A stretch of DNA of 64,000 bases from positions 28,546,147-28,610,146 of the forward strand of contig CM034243.1 in assembly GCA_019916065.1 (NCBI GenBank). Direction: 5' to 3'. Shown piece after piece: positions 25,171-35,964 of the stretch (position 1 is its first letter; each line of letters begins with the position of its first letter). The stretch comes from Vitellaria paradoxa. Its lineage: Eukaryota; Streptophyta; Magnoliopsida; Ericales; Sapotaceae. The translations under genes were made by a program, and so were the position numbers. The notes below the pieces were generated by a model that saw only the letters and a program-made list of their open reading frames with translations, had not been told where the DNA came from and did not search any database.

Positions 25171-26110
25171 CTCATGGTAAGGTTTCAACCAATAGCCATT
25201 CACCTTAAAAATATGTCCATTGGAAGGCTCCTCAACGTCACATGCCCTATACTCCAAGATTGACTTGATCACATGATGATCAATCCGTCAGGATTTTAAC
25301 TTACCCGGAAACAAATGCACTTTAAAGTAATATAGCAACACCTTTTAATATGTATGAAGACTTCCTACAAATGTGTGAATCGTGCAATTCCTCCATCTTC
25401 ACCTTCGATGCCTTGGCGTTCTCATAAGCAACATTTCTAAAATCTTCTAGTTCATGCATCTACAGCTTTCTTTGAATCCCACATCATCTATGTTCTCATG
25501 GAATTGCCCAAGGGCCCAATAAGCTCTACACTCCAGCTCAACAGGAAAGTAGCATGGCTTGCCATAGACAAGTCAATATGGAGATGTTTCTAAAATGGTC
25601 TTATAAGTCATTCTATAAGACCACAACAGATCACAAAGCCTCAAAGATCAATCCTTTATGATCTAGATTGACCATTCTCTCCAATATAGCTATAATCTCC
25701 TTATTTTTCAACTCTGCTTGGATACTTGTTTCAGGTTGGTAAGCAGTACCAACTTTATGGAACACTCCATACTTTCTCATTAGGATACCCACAAGCCTAT
25801 TGCAAAAAATAAGAACTATCATCACTGATCATGGCTTGGGGCGTACCAAAAATGAGAGAATATGTTTTCTTTCAGAAATTTAATCACAATTTTATGATCA
25901 CTGGTTCACGAGGGAATGGCCTCCATGCATCTCAACTGGTAATTTACAACCAACAAGATGAACTCATAACCAAAGGAGCTTAGAAACAGTCCTATGCAAT
26001 CGATTCCCCAGTAGTCAAATATCTCCAAAACATAAATCGAAAAGGGGGGCATCATGTTCAATAATTTTGTCCCCTCCTTAATTCTCGCTATGTCCAAACA
26101 ATCAGCTACA
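25150..26110 (-). pseudogene. Degenerate gypsy integrase
   Basis: Minus-strand frames give, in order: LEIFDYWGIDCIGLFLSSFG (26040-25980, first catalytic Asp), MISDDSSYF (near 25830, second Asp, usually SDNGTHF), KYGVFHKVGTAYQPETSIQA followed by EL (25765-25710, third acidic residue in the QAEL position), NVAYENAKASKVKMEELHD (about 25435-25380) and WLLVETLP or, in another frame, WLKPYHESFVAEIESLDLES (about 25195-25140). This is the integrase core and C-terminal tail of Athila/Tat-type gypsy elements. Frameshifts and stops separate the blocks, so it is not functional. Confidence 0.85.
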
Positions 26111-26139
26111 CCATCAGGGGTGATGACTAACCTTACATT

Positions 26140-26440
26140 TTTTATGATTTTACAATGGCACCTTTTTTAGTTAAATAATAAATGAAAATACATTTACCTA
26201 TCCAAAAATATAAGTAAATAAATGCAATTAATAAATTTAAGATATAGGGATTTGTCTCTAATTTAGACCACATTAATTTCATGAAAACTCATTCAATGCC
26301 TCTCCCCAAAAAAAGCTCACTAAATTTAGGAAAGACAATCCACCTTTCTATATTAAGTCCAATGGAATTTCCTAACAAAAATATCAACACAGATAGGTTT
26401 CAGACGGAGAAAGAAAGAAAAAAATTCCACGCACGTTGTT
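26140..26440. other. Short spacer
   Basis: AT-rich; nothing recognised. Confidence 0.3.
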
Positions 26441-26444
26441 ATTG

Positions 26445-26720
26445 ACTAAAAGCTTTAAATTGTTAGGAAGAGAGAAACTTTATTATTTGTATTGACTTAT
26501 TTTCTCTCAACACACTTCCTCACATATGGCCGAACTAATTTTTTCAAAAGGCTAAACACACGGGACTACTAATTTTTTGGGTGGCAATGAGGGTTCAATT
26601 CAGGTTTTTTGCCTACTTTAATACCATGTTAGAGGGTTAGATATCATTTCACTTAAAAGTAAGCTATTAGGGAGAGAGAAACTTTATTATTTATATTAAC
26701 TTATTTTCTGTCAACACACA
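26445..26720 (-). repeat. SINE-like dispersed repeat, copy A
   Basis: It contains ACTTTATTATTTGTATTGAC, TCTCTCAACACAC, a CGGGACTAC segment and AATACCATGTTAGA. Read on the minus strand the last is the usual plant repeat string with TGGTATCAG-like sequence, similar to part of tRNA-Met. It is the same family as 28145-28440 and, in the opposite orientation, 56035-56390. Confidence 0.5.
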
Positions 26721-27262
26721 TTTTTCAATATTGCCTTTCTTTGGCCCAAAGAATCAGAGGTCATGTTGAATTTTGTAACATTTAACTTCTGAAAGCCCCC
26801 AATTGTTAAAAATTTTCCGTCTTAGATAGATTAGGCAAATAATATTATTACTTGCTTCAGCTTCCATGCCATCTGTATAATTGGACAATGAGCACTGATG
26901 ATTGATGATTCTTGATGAACTTAGCATAATAAATCAATAAATAGAGAAAACCTCAATTTAGAAGTGAGGAAAAAGTTATCACTATTGGCTTTATCGCAAT
27001 GGGTCAGATTCACAGTCAGTAAAAAAAATTTATAGGATAAGAATGGGTATGGAATAAGACCATGGAATGACCAAAACACTCCTTGCTCTAGCTTAAAAAA
27101 TATAATTTTTTTTTTATAAATAATCTAGCTTATATAATGTAATATATTTTTTACCATGTCATACTCGTTTTAGGCCCGTGAGTTTTCATAATTTTTGGGC
27201 ATATTGTTTTTGCTTGTAATCTATCAACAAATTCCATTCTTTTTTTCTTTTCCAATCAACTT

Positions 27263-27293
<31 letters not shown>

Positions 27294-27611
27294 GGGCTTG
27301 TAAGAGCTTTCTTACAACTGCTGAGAATAAGAGAATTACTCAATTGATTTTGAGATATTAGTGGTATTTGCAATGTTGATTCCACGTTAAAAAGTTGGAG
27401 CAAAAATGAGCTGCAATGATCAATAAATTAAGTAGTGAATCAAGTTTTAGTGCCCTATCATAACAAATAATTTTGTTCTTTTTCAAAATTATTCCATTTG
27501 CTTGGTGGTCAACTGGAAAAAAAAAATAATATCTAATCAATCTATTATTATATTCCCATTGATAGAAAGCCTATGAGGAATTGAAGACAAAACAATTATA
27601 TACTACTAATA
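26721..27611. other. Spacer containing a 24-G homopolymer
   Basis: No gene. The run of twelve T followed by 24 consecutive G lies at 27261-27296. Confidence 0.5.
27273..27296 (+). repeat. G24 homopolymer run
   Basis: Twenty-four uninterrupted guanines directly after a T tract. It could fold as a G-quadruplex and is error-prone in assembly, so its true length is uncertain. Confidence 0.9.
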
Positions 27612-27915
27612 GCTTGAAGCTATGTTACATGGACTCAGATACAAGTGTCGGATACGGATGCACGTCCAAAAGTCAAATCCATGAATGCTATTATTTAAGG
27701 ATATGGAAACACGAGAAAATATTTATATATTTAATATAATTATTTTATTTTATAGGATAATTTAGTATTAACAAAGTTCCATTAAAGCATTTTCATGCAT
27801 AAAATATAAGTTGTTTGCTAAAATTCAATTCTTAGATATGCTTGTGTAGATATTCAATTATATTAAAACATGTATACCACATATCCTTATCCAAATATTA
27901 AGTATTTGACATGCG
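27612..27915 (+). repeat. Dispersed repeat, plus-strand copy (partner at 18555-18880)
   Basis: It begins AGCTATGTTACATGGACTC with AAGTGTCGGATACGGATGC following. It has an internal TATTTATATATTTAATATA and ends with CATATCCTTATCC and ATTAAGTATTTGAC. The order matches the reverse complement of 18555-18880. Confidence 0.6.
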
Positions 27916-28144
27916 TACGTCTAAGCTTGTAGTGAACTAGTACTAGTCCGAGTGGCATGGATAAAAGCCAAGAAGTTTTTGAAAGAACAAAGCCAAAAAT
28001 GAAAAATTTTGGCCAATCTAGAATATAACAATGACATAAAAAATAACCAAGAATTGGAAATAATAAATATGTATTCTACATAAATAAGTAATTTTGATAG
28101 TAATTTGTTGAAATTCTCTATAATATGCGTGTACGTGTTAGCCA

Positions 28145-28440
28145 CCATCTCATCTAAAAAATTAAGTTGGTTAGGGAGGGGGTGGCTTTATCTTTCACAT
28201 TAACTTATTTTCTCTCAACATGCTCCCTCGCATGGAGCCGAACTGACTTTTTAAAATAGCCCAAACACATGAGACTACAAGTTATTTTATTTTTGGTTGG
28301 CAGTGAAATTTGAACTCGGGAACTTTTACTTGCTTTGATATCATATTAAAGTGTTAACCACCATCTCATCTAAAAACTTAAGCTACTAGAGAGGGGTAAC
28401 TTTATCATTTATATTGACTTGCTCTTCTCCCAACAATATG
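28145..28440 (-). repeat. SINE-like dispersed repeat, copy B
   Basis: Two part-copies of the same family lie head to tail. ACCATCTCATCTAAAAA occurs at 28143 and again at 28362, each followed by an AAGTTGGTTAGGGAGGG/AAGCTACTAGAGAGGGG-like segment. The stretch TTTGAACTCGGGAAC (28308) is the reverse of a pol III B-box-like sequence, and TTTGATATCATATTAAAG (28337) is the decayed tRNA-Met-like part. Confidence 0.5.
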
Positions 28441-29261
28441 CAAAAGTTCTCAAAGAATATTGGCTAATGTACTCATTAAATTGAAAAATATAAGCGCACT
28501 TTTTACCTCACGAGTTCAAAAAATACAAAAAATCCCAAATAAGACAAAACAAGGCTCAAAATAAAAACAAGAGATAGGGTTTAAAAAAAAAAAAGATGTG
28601 TTGATTGCCTCAAAACATTCTCATAACAGAACATCTTTACCAAAATCAGTATACTAATATGGGTTGAGAATATGGTCAACATACTAAAAAAACTCATATT
28701 TAAATGCCATCAATGTACGAGAAACCAATCATCCCTTGCTAAAATTTTAAGCCCTGGAGCTTGACCTTGAAATAGCATATGATAATTCTCAAGTGGATCC
28801 CATCACAGATGGGTAAATAAGAATTACAGAAGAAAGGACAAAAGTAAATTCTCAACTGATATCTGCCACAATGAAGTGATGATATAAATGGAAACTCATT
28901 ACAAAAGGCCAAAAAAACACTGGAGAATTCTTATTGCATAAGAATCATACCTTTGCACTGTAAATTTGGACATCAACAAATAGCCAATCAAAAATTCTGA
29001 CCACAAGTCTTGATAGCAGACAACGGTTTGAGCAATGCAACAGGCAAAAAGGTTAATCAGCCTTTGTTGCTGGTTTATCCTCTCAAAAAAGAGCCATATA
29101 ACATCCCAGCAAGTTAAAGAAACACAAGGTGCACAGATTACAAATAGATAATTAGTAACATGCGTCCAACATCTCTGTAGCATAGGCAATCAAGATTGAC
29201 AAAGTTTCATTGGCCTTTGTGCAGAATGCCTGCAATCCATCTCTAGCCATACATTCAAAAC
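28441..29261. other. Probable 3' UTR and downstream region of the WG/GW gene
   Basis: No separate gene is supported. The 96-aa minus-strand ORF at 28899-29189 may be inside the 3' UTR of the upstream gene. No strong poly(A) signal was pinned down. Confidence 0.35.
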
Positions 29262-32200
29262 TCACCCTCTTCTGCCTTCCACCCCTCCATTTCTCCACTG
29301 ATGGCCAGTCCAACAATCATCACCTTGAATCCTCAAGCTTTTGTGCCTTGGTGAATACTGATGAAAACCATCTCTCTTCCGGTATCCACTATTCAAGCCT
29401 TCCCGAACACCAACTTTTCTTCTTGAATCCAAATTCTTTGGCTGATTAGTTTGATTTCCCCACTGGTTCCAACCCCAGTTCTTGTTCCCACAATCTCCAG
29501 ATTGTCTATCCTTCCCGCCTCCATTGTGCTGATTTAAGGTGTGTGCCCAGTTAGTGTCGCAACTGCTGAATTTCCTGGACTGAACATTGGTCTCCCAACC
29601 CCTAAAGCCATTTCCTGCAACACCCCATCCTCTCTTCGTTGCAGATTCAACATTTTGATGGCCACATCCCCAAGGACTACCATAATTTTTTGACTGCTCA
29701 TCATAGGCTTGCCCCTGGTTCCAACCCCATGACTTATCTGCACAACTTCCCCATGCAATATATTTAAATGTTTCATTACCTTGGGCATTGTGCTGCTCCC
29801 AAGGATTCTCAACATTATTTAAGTTACTTGATTCATTAATAGCACCATCCCACTGGTTCCAACCTGGCACAGCATCCTTCAAAGGTTCAGTACCCTTCAG
29901 ATCACTACCTTGCCAAAGATTTACAGAACCGAAGGAAAGTGAGTTGGTCACGTTTTGGTTTGTAGTATCCACCCATTTACCTACTCCCTCGTCAGGATTG
30001 AAGTATTCTCGATCCAGGTCAAGAATCAGTTCAGGATCAATATGAGGATTCCAATCAATTTCATCAATATACATGTCTGGATCAGGCAGACAAATATCAC
30101 ATGGGAGACCGTTAATTGCCGCCCAAAACCGTTGTTTTGCATTGTTGAAAGCTTCTTCGCCAGCAGAATCATTCCACTTAATGATATCGTTATGGCAATA
30201 CAAATACTTTTTAGCAGCCACAACCTTCCCCCACGGAACTGATCCCACCAAAGTGCAAAATTGCTTTTCCCATGAAGGTACATTGCTTTGACAAGCTCCT
30301 ACAGGGGAAAAAAGAAAAAAAAAAAAAAACTCAACCACACTGAAAACGCATTACCTAGCGGAAAAAAAAAAAAAAAAAAAAAACCCTCTTTGAAAGAAAA
30401 TGCATAGATAATGCCATAAACTAGAAATAACTATCTCAGCAGCAGGATAATTTTTGTTTTAAGAATTGGACGTATAGTTTCAAATAACTTAAACCGTAAA
30501 ATTCTATTGACAATGTCGAATATTTGCGTTGCACACACAACCCTGCTTTAAATAGGCATCCAATGAATCCACAAACCATCTTTGGGAATTACCTTTATAG
30601 GCATACCAATAACTGCCTCCTAATCCTTCCACTACATTACCCTCTCAAGAAAACCCAAAGGAGTGCCTTGTTACCATTGATTTGTAGCATAGTTACATCA
30701 AAACAGTGAAGTACCCGTGTTTCATAAAACATCAATTTGCCAAAGAAAACAGAAACAGAAAATTTAAACACCATTTAAATGTCCCCGTTGCCAATAGAAA
30801 TATCAGATGCCAATACTTCCCAAACTCCATCACGAACTTCCACTACAAAAATAGAAATAATAAAATATACTAAAAACAAAGGTACAATTATAATTGGAAC
30901 CAAGACCCCAAAAAAAACAAAAATTGCTTCTTGCGCAGAAGCCGCTACTTCCTTAGTTGAAATAATCAAGCTTGAAATGATGACTTCCACCATTTCAACA
31001 TGATACAATACTGCTGAGTTATATCACTTTTCCAAAAACAACTCAAAAGAGAAAAGAGTTATCGTAAATTTCTTTAACACTCATTCCAAGTTCAAAGCAC
31101 TAGGGATTTCTTTGATGACAAAAGATCTAATTCTAAAAAGAATAAAAAGCTACAGATAAATCATTTTTTCAGTAATAATTCTGATTACTAATATTCTTAA
31201 TTATTGAAAGATCAAACCTTTGTTGATTTGATACCCCTTACCACTTTTTCCTGCCAATTTATTACATCACTCTATAATGTACAATTGAGTTTCAAAAACT
31301 TCTAGATAAAAACTTCATTAACTATGCATTCAATGCCTCGTCATCTTTTTAATCCAAGGCCATAGAAAATAATTTTTTGACATTGATATGCCAAGGTAAA
31401 CCAAATAAATATTAATCATAGAAACATAAAACCAATAACGAATAGCATCAGGGTAACTAAACATAACTGCGTCAATTACTTCAAAGTTTAGTTCACACAG
31501 AAGATTGTCCCTCCACCCCAGAGTAGATCTAACATTCTAAAAAAGGAACATGATTTGCTAATGGGTCGTGTTTACTAGAGAGAAAAAAAAATAAAGTAAA
31601 TGAATCATTCTCAAACAAATAAGATATTGATTCTTTCACAAACAAACATGCAAGTATGAACCTCTACCCCACAGATGGAGAGAGAGAGAATGATTCTTAC
31701 ATAAACTATTCTTACACTCTAAGAAGCACATACACACTCCAGAGGTTAACATATTGGTGTTGGACACGAAACATGCAATGAACCCATCTCAGATGTGCTG
31801 TTACACGTAGCCCTATTTTTGAAACCTTTTTTCGGCTTCAAACACCCTAGGCCACATTGGGGACATATTCAATAGAGTCGGCCAGTTTTCTACTCCTTAA
31901 TTTGTTTCTAACACCTTTCAATGATAGCACAAAGTGTTTATTGTGAATTATTCTTATTTCTTCCTTTAGCATATCAAAGGGTCTACCGTTTTATTTTTTG
32001 AATTTGAATTAGGGACAGTTAATAAATTTCATTCACCTTTGCAGGTTATAATTTATTTTATGATAGAACTATATTTTTTTAAATGATGTGTTAATTTACT
32101 TTTTTATTTTAATAGAAAGTTATTGTTATGTGAAGGATATCACAACAATTAAGGTATAGAGACATTGTCTTTTTTAATTCTATATAGTGTTCTCTTATAT

Positions 32201-33177
32201 ATTTTTTATTATCTTTGAATAAAATATTTCTATATATGGCATAAAAAATATACAAAAAAACGTTGTTTTGTGTCCTTCACATGTCATATACCGCATTTTG
32301 TTTAAAATTTACGTGTCGCATGTCCAGATAGTGTCATATTACATATTGATGTCTGTGCTTCTTAGCTCACCCTTTTACACCGAATCGTTTCCAGAAAGGT
32401 TACCACATACACTGCTACCATTTATGATTAATGTGCAAATCAACATCTTAATAACCATTTCACAATAAACAGCCAGCATTTCACCTTAATTTCAGCACTC
32501 ATTGCGTCTTTGCATAACATTGTCTGGTCATGCAAACAAATGCAAGTAACAATAACATTAGGAGATATATTTCAGCTTTTCAGTCATTTTCACTCTCATT
32601 TCTTCTTCTGAATCCTCTTTCACTCTATGTATAACCCAAAACCATGTTCAAATATCTCTTCATGTTCTAATTAATTTCTGAAATAGAAAACCCAGGAAAT
32701 ATAAAGCCCTAAATTTCTCAATTACTAATAATAGGGAACCTAGGCAAACAATATTTTCCATACAGCAGAGTTCGATTCATTAACAAACAAAAAGAAGAGA
32801 GAGAATTAGAAAGATTTCCTACGATTTTCCAAAGTTTTCTCCGCAACAACGCAATGTAAAAGCGATCGAAAAAGGGAGAAGACGAGTTAGAGCGTAAATT
32901 TGAAAACAGCACATCGACAGAAACCCATCATTCTACAGTGCCACCGCAATTTTTTTGCAGACGCCTCCGCGTTTAAATTTCCTCTTCTTGTATGAAAATT
33001 CATAAATCCGCATACACGATAGCAAAGATTCAAAACCATACACGTTCATAAACAATCGAAAGTAGAAAGTGCAATACCAGAAGATTCAAACTCTGTGTAG
33101 CAGCGTCCGTAGGACGACTCCGATTCGTTTTGGTAGTACTTTCTACGCGGTAAACGTCTCCGATTCCAATTACCCAT
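29262..33177 (-). CDS. Conserved plant protein with WG/GW-rich tail, two exons, 378 aa
   Basis: I do not know a function. Exon 1 runs 33177-33078 (100 nt, ATG at 33177, MGNWNRRRLPRRKYYQ...); exon 2 runs 30298-29262. Donor G|GTATTG and acceptor CCCCTGTAG|GA match in phase and create a Gly codon. The other possible start at 30338 is inside the acceptor polypyrimidine tract and is rejected. Residues 1-16 are basic. Residues 41-136 form a compact block with WEKQFCTLVGSVPW, VVAAKKY, GEEAFNNAKQRFWAAINGLP and YIDEIDWNPHIDPELILDLD, which I recall as conserved in uncharacterised plant proteins. Residues 140-378 are low-complexity, rich in Trp, Gly, Asn and Gln, with about twelve WG or GW dipeptides (PGWNQWDG, KSWGWNQG, RGWGVAGNGFRGWE, NKNWGWNQWGN). 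Such repeats are typical of Argonaute-binding hooks; that role is inference. No transmembrane segment or signal peptide is seen, so it is probably nuclear or cytoplasmic. Confidence 0.88.
30299..33077 (-). other. 2.8-kb intron of the WG/GW gene
   Basis: It holds A/T homopolymers next to the acceptor (30309-30383), a hydrophobic 77-aa minus-strand ORF (30775-31008) of doubtful reality, and at 32255-32340 a decayed GTCGCATGTCC-type dispersed repeat. No transposon coding sequence was recognised. Confidence 0.7.
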
Positions 33178-33480
33178 GTACGAATATATATATATATAGA
33201 TGGATAGATAGATATGGAGGACACACAAAGAGAAAGTTACAGCAAGAAAGAAGGGTGAGAGAGATGAGCAGAGAAGTACAGAAATTTGGATCCGAGGGAG
33301 AGAATGGAACAGGAGTTTCCAGTTCGCAAGGGTACTACTTCAAACTTTCAGAGACTCGATAAATATATGTATAATAGACACGGTTTTGCTTACAATTACA
33401 TGTTTGCCCTTTCCTCGTGAATTGTGACGTAGTGGGTGTTTGGTTGGAAGGAGGGCAGAGGGAAGAGAGAAGCAGGGGGC
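33178..33480 (-). promoter_or_regulatory. Probable promoter and 5' UTR of the WG/GW gene
   Basis: Upstream of the ATG on the minus strand lie a TA-rich and GATA-type simple repeat (33185-33212), a pyrimidine-rich leader, and at about 33355-33375 a TATA-like stretch (minus strand TATACATATATTTATC). The start site is inferred only. Confidence 0.3.
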
Positions 33481-33535
33481 TAGCATTGAGGGAGTGTTTA
33501 GTTAGTAAAAGGAATCATAAAAGTATAAAAATTTA

Positions 33536-33680
33536 GGCTTCGTTTGAAGCTCTAAAAAAAATTAAAAAATTTTAAAAGTTTTCAAATTTCTCCAATCATA
33601 TTTTACCACCTATCATTTTTACATCACATCAATCTCATCTATTGATTTTTTTTTATTTTTTTTAGACTCTAAACGCACCC
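33536..33680. mobile_element. Harbinger/Tourist-like MITE, 145 bp, TSD TTA
   Basis: Ends are GGCTTCGTTTGAAGCTCTAA and, reverse complemented from the right side, GGGTGCGTTTAGAGTCTAA. The element is flanked on both sides by TTA (33533-33535 and 33681-33683), the usual 3-bp target of PIF/Harbinger elements. The interior is noncoding. Confidence 0.7.
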
Positions 33681-33787
33681 TTAATATAAGGAGGATACGT
33701 GATAAAATTTAATTAAAATAAAATATAAAAATTTAATAAAAATTAATGAGTTTTAATTAATTTTCGTTAACTAAATATTCCTGCGTG

Positions 33788-35658
33788 TCAAGTTGCTTTC
33801 GTTTTTTTCCTTTTTTGTATTTTTATTCCTAAACTACTGTGAATCCATTTTTTTTTAAACGTGGATCAAATAAACAAAGTATATTTAAGTTATTAGCTTG
33901 ATATATTAATTATATTAAACATTAAAATATTTAAAAATAAAAATTATTAATGTAATTTAAAATATTATAATACAAAATTAAGTTTATTGTAAAATTTTTC
34001 AAAAAATTTAGATAACAATGCCTATCTGTTTGTTAAAAAATTAAAAAAATAATTTATGAATATAATTTAATTTTTAATAATAAAAAATTATATTGAATAT
34101 TAAAATATTTTAAAATAAAATTTATCAATATAATTTAAAATATTATAATAAAAATTCAATTATTGTAAAAATCAAAGTATCTACATATGTCCCACTGAAT
34201 CCATATAAAAATATTTTTTTGCAAAAAATGAATTATATTCTTAAATTATTTTTTTAGATTTTTTGACAAGTAAATCAACAATTGCTACTTGAATTATTAT
34301 ATAAAATTTAGTTAATTAATGTAAAAATAATTATTATAAAAAGTAATCTTTAACCTACATGAAAAGTTGAATTAATACTTAAATTTAAAAAAATATTATG
34401 TGAACTACTTTCATTTGGTAAAAATAAAAATATTTTAATAAGTTGATCGAATTGAATTTTCATTTAAAAGGTAGACAACTGTATGTTGAAAGTTTTTTTT
34501 CAAAAAAAAAAAATCTACTAATAATATACTAGACGCCAGTACAAACGTGATTCATGTGATTTTTTTGTCTTAATAATAAATAAAATTAATTTTATAAATT
34601 ATAAATATTTATTCAATTTTCTATTAATTTTTATTTTGTAAAAGTTAAGAATAAGTCATTCTCTTTAAAACTTTTAAAAATTATTTTTTATTATAAAAAA
34701 TTAAATTATATAGATAAATTATTTTTAAAAAATTTTTTAACAGGTAAGCATACATTATAACCTAAATTGTTAAAAAATTTTACAATAGCTAAATTTTTAT
34801 TATAATATTTTAAATTATATTAATAAATTTTATTTTTTAATATTTTAATATTCAATATAATAATATATCAGACTAATAACTCGAATATGTTTTTGTTATT
34901 TGATCCACATTTCAACAAAAATAAAAATTAAAATTCATAGAAAGATTGAATAAATTTTTATAATTTGTAAAAATTAAATTTATTCATTATTAAGACAAAA
35001 AAATTCACATGTATCACATGTGTACCGGAGTCTAATGTGTTATAGATAGAGTTTTTTTTTTAATTTATCTATCTTTTAAATGAAAATTTAGTTCGATCAA
35101 CTGATTAAAATAATATTTTTATTTTTACCATAAAAAGAATCTACATAATTATTTTTTTAAATTTAAGTATTAATTCAAGTTTTCGTGCAGGTTAATGATT
35201 AGTTTTTATAATAATTAATTTTAGATTAGTTAACTAAATTTTGTATAATAATTCAAGTAGCAATTGTTTATCTGCTTATCAAAAAATCTAAAAAAGTAAT
35301 TTTATAATACAATTTATTTTTTGTAATAAAAAATAATTTTGTATGGATTCAATGAGACATATGTAAATATTTTGATTTTTGCATTAGCTGAATTTTTATT
35401 TTAATATTTTAAATTTTATTTGAGACATATGTAAATATTTTGATTTTTGCATTAGCTGAATTTTTATTTTAATATTTTAAATTTTATTTTTAAATATTTT
35501 AATATTCAATATGATTAATATATATTAACTCAATAACTCAAATATATTTTGTTCATTTGATCCACATTCCAACCAAAAGAAATAAAAAAAGAGAATGGAT
35601 TCATTGCAGTTTGGGAATGAAAAAAACAAAAAAGGAAAAAGAAATGAAAGCAACTCAA
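33788..35658. repeat. Giant imperfect inverted repeat (foldback-like), about 1.87 kb
   Basis: The left arm starts at AGTTGCTTTCG (33788) and the right arm ends with GAAAGCAACT (about 35657). Matching pairs line up inward in mirrored order: GAATCCATT at 33841 with AATGGATTC at 35594; GTGGATCAAATAAACAAAG at 33861 with the reverse complement of 35550-35570; ACATATGTC near 34183 with GACATATGT near 35356; and GTCTTAATAATAAATAAA near 34568 with TTTATTCATTATTAAGAC near 34980. The centre is near 34.75 kb. Arms are about 0.9 kb, over 80% AT and noncoding. The right arm carries a 68-bp internal duplication. Confidence 0.85.
35353..35488 (+). repeat. 68-bp tandem duplication in the right arm of the inverted repeat
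   Basis: Units starting at 35353 and 35421 both read TGAGACATATGTAAATATTT and continue identically through GCATTAGCTGAATTTTTATT. The left arm has a single counterpart, so the duplication arose after the inverted structure formed. Confidence 0.95.
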
Positions 35659-35731
35659 AAAGTTGCTTGCCGCTTGCCTTGGCCGTTGGATTTGATTGTG
35701 AATGTGCGGTTAAGATTGGTTAGAATATGAT

Positions 35732-35898
35732 GGGCCCGTTTGGTTTGGCAAAATTTGCTGAAAATCTCTAAAAATCTCTATAAATCTCTGTTAACTTTAT
35801 ATCACATCAACTTTTTTCTCTCACTGCACGCATTACGACTCCCCCCAAACCACAATTTATCTCAATTTATCTCATTTTTTCTTACTCCAAACAAACCC
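35732..35898. mobile_element. 167-bp MITE, copy 1, TSD GAT
   Basis: It begins GGGCCCGTTTGGTTTGG and ends CCAAACAAACCC, with GAT on both sides (35729-35731, 35899-35901). The interior has CTGAAAATCTCTAAAAATC and CTCTCACTGCACG. It is about 90% identical to 61981-62148. Confidence 0.85.
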
Positions 35899-35964
35899 GA
35901 TGTTAGTACATTGACACACCATGCAATGTTAACCCCCTCACTTCTAGTTTCCAGAGTGTGTTTT

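Larger units (their letters stand above)
24180..26130 (-). mobile_element. Ty3/gypsy retrotransposon fragment (Athila/Tat-like), 3' part
   Basis: The minus strand carries an integrase relic (25150-26110), then downstream noncoding sequence with purine/pyrimidine-rich tracts (24600-24960) of the kind between integrase and 3' LTR in these long elements. Gag, protease, reverse transcriptase and RNase H, expected beyond 26130, are missing, so the element is truncated there. An LTR may start around 24180-24560 but its edges were not found. Confidence 0.7.

Noticed and set aside
29210..30291. Plus-strand ORFs of 72-95 aa
   Set aside because: Antisense shadows of exon 2 of the WG/GW gene.
30299..30338. 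ATG at 30338 as the start of the 358-aa ORF
   Set aside because: The codons here translate a T/C-rich intron end and acceptor (CCCCTGTAG); a better exon 1 with matching phase exists at 33177-33078.
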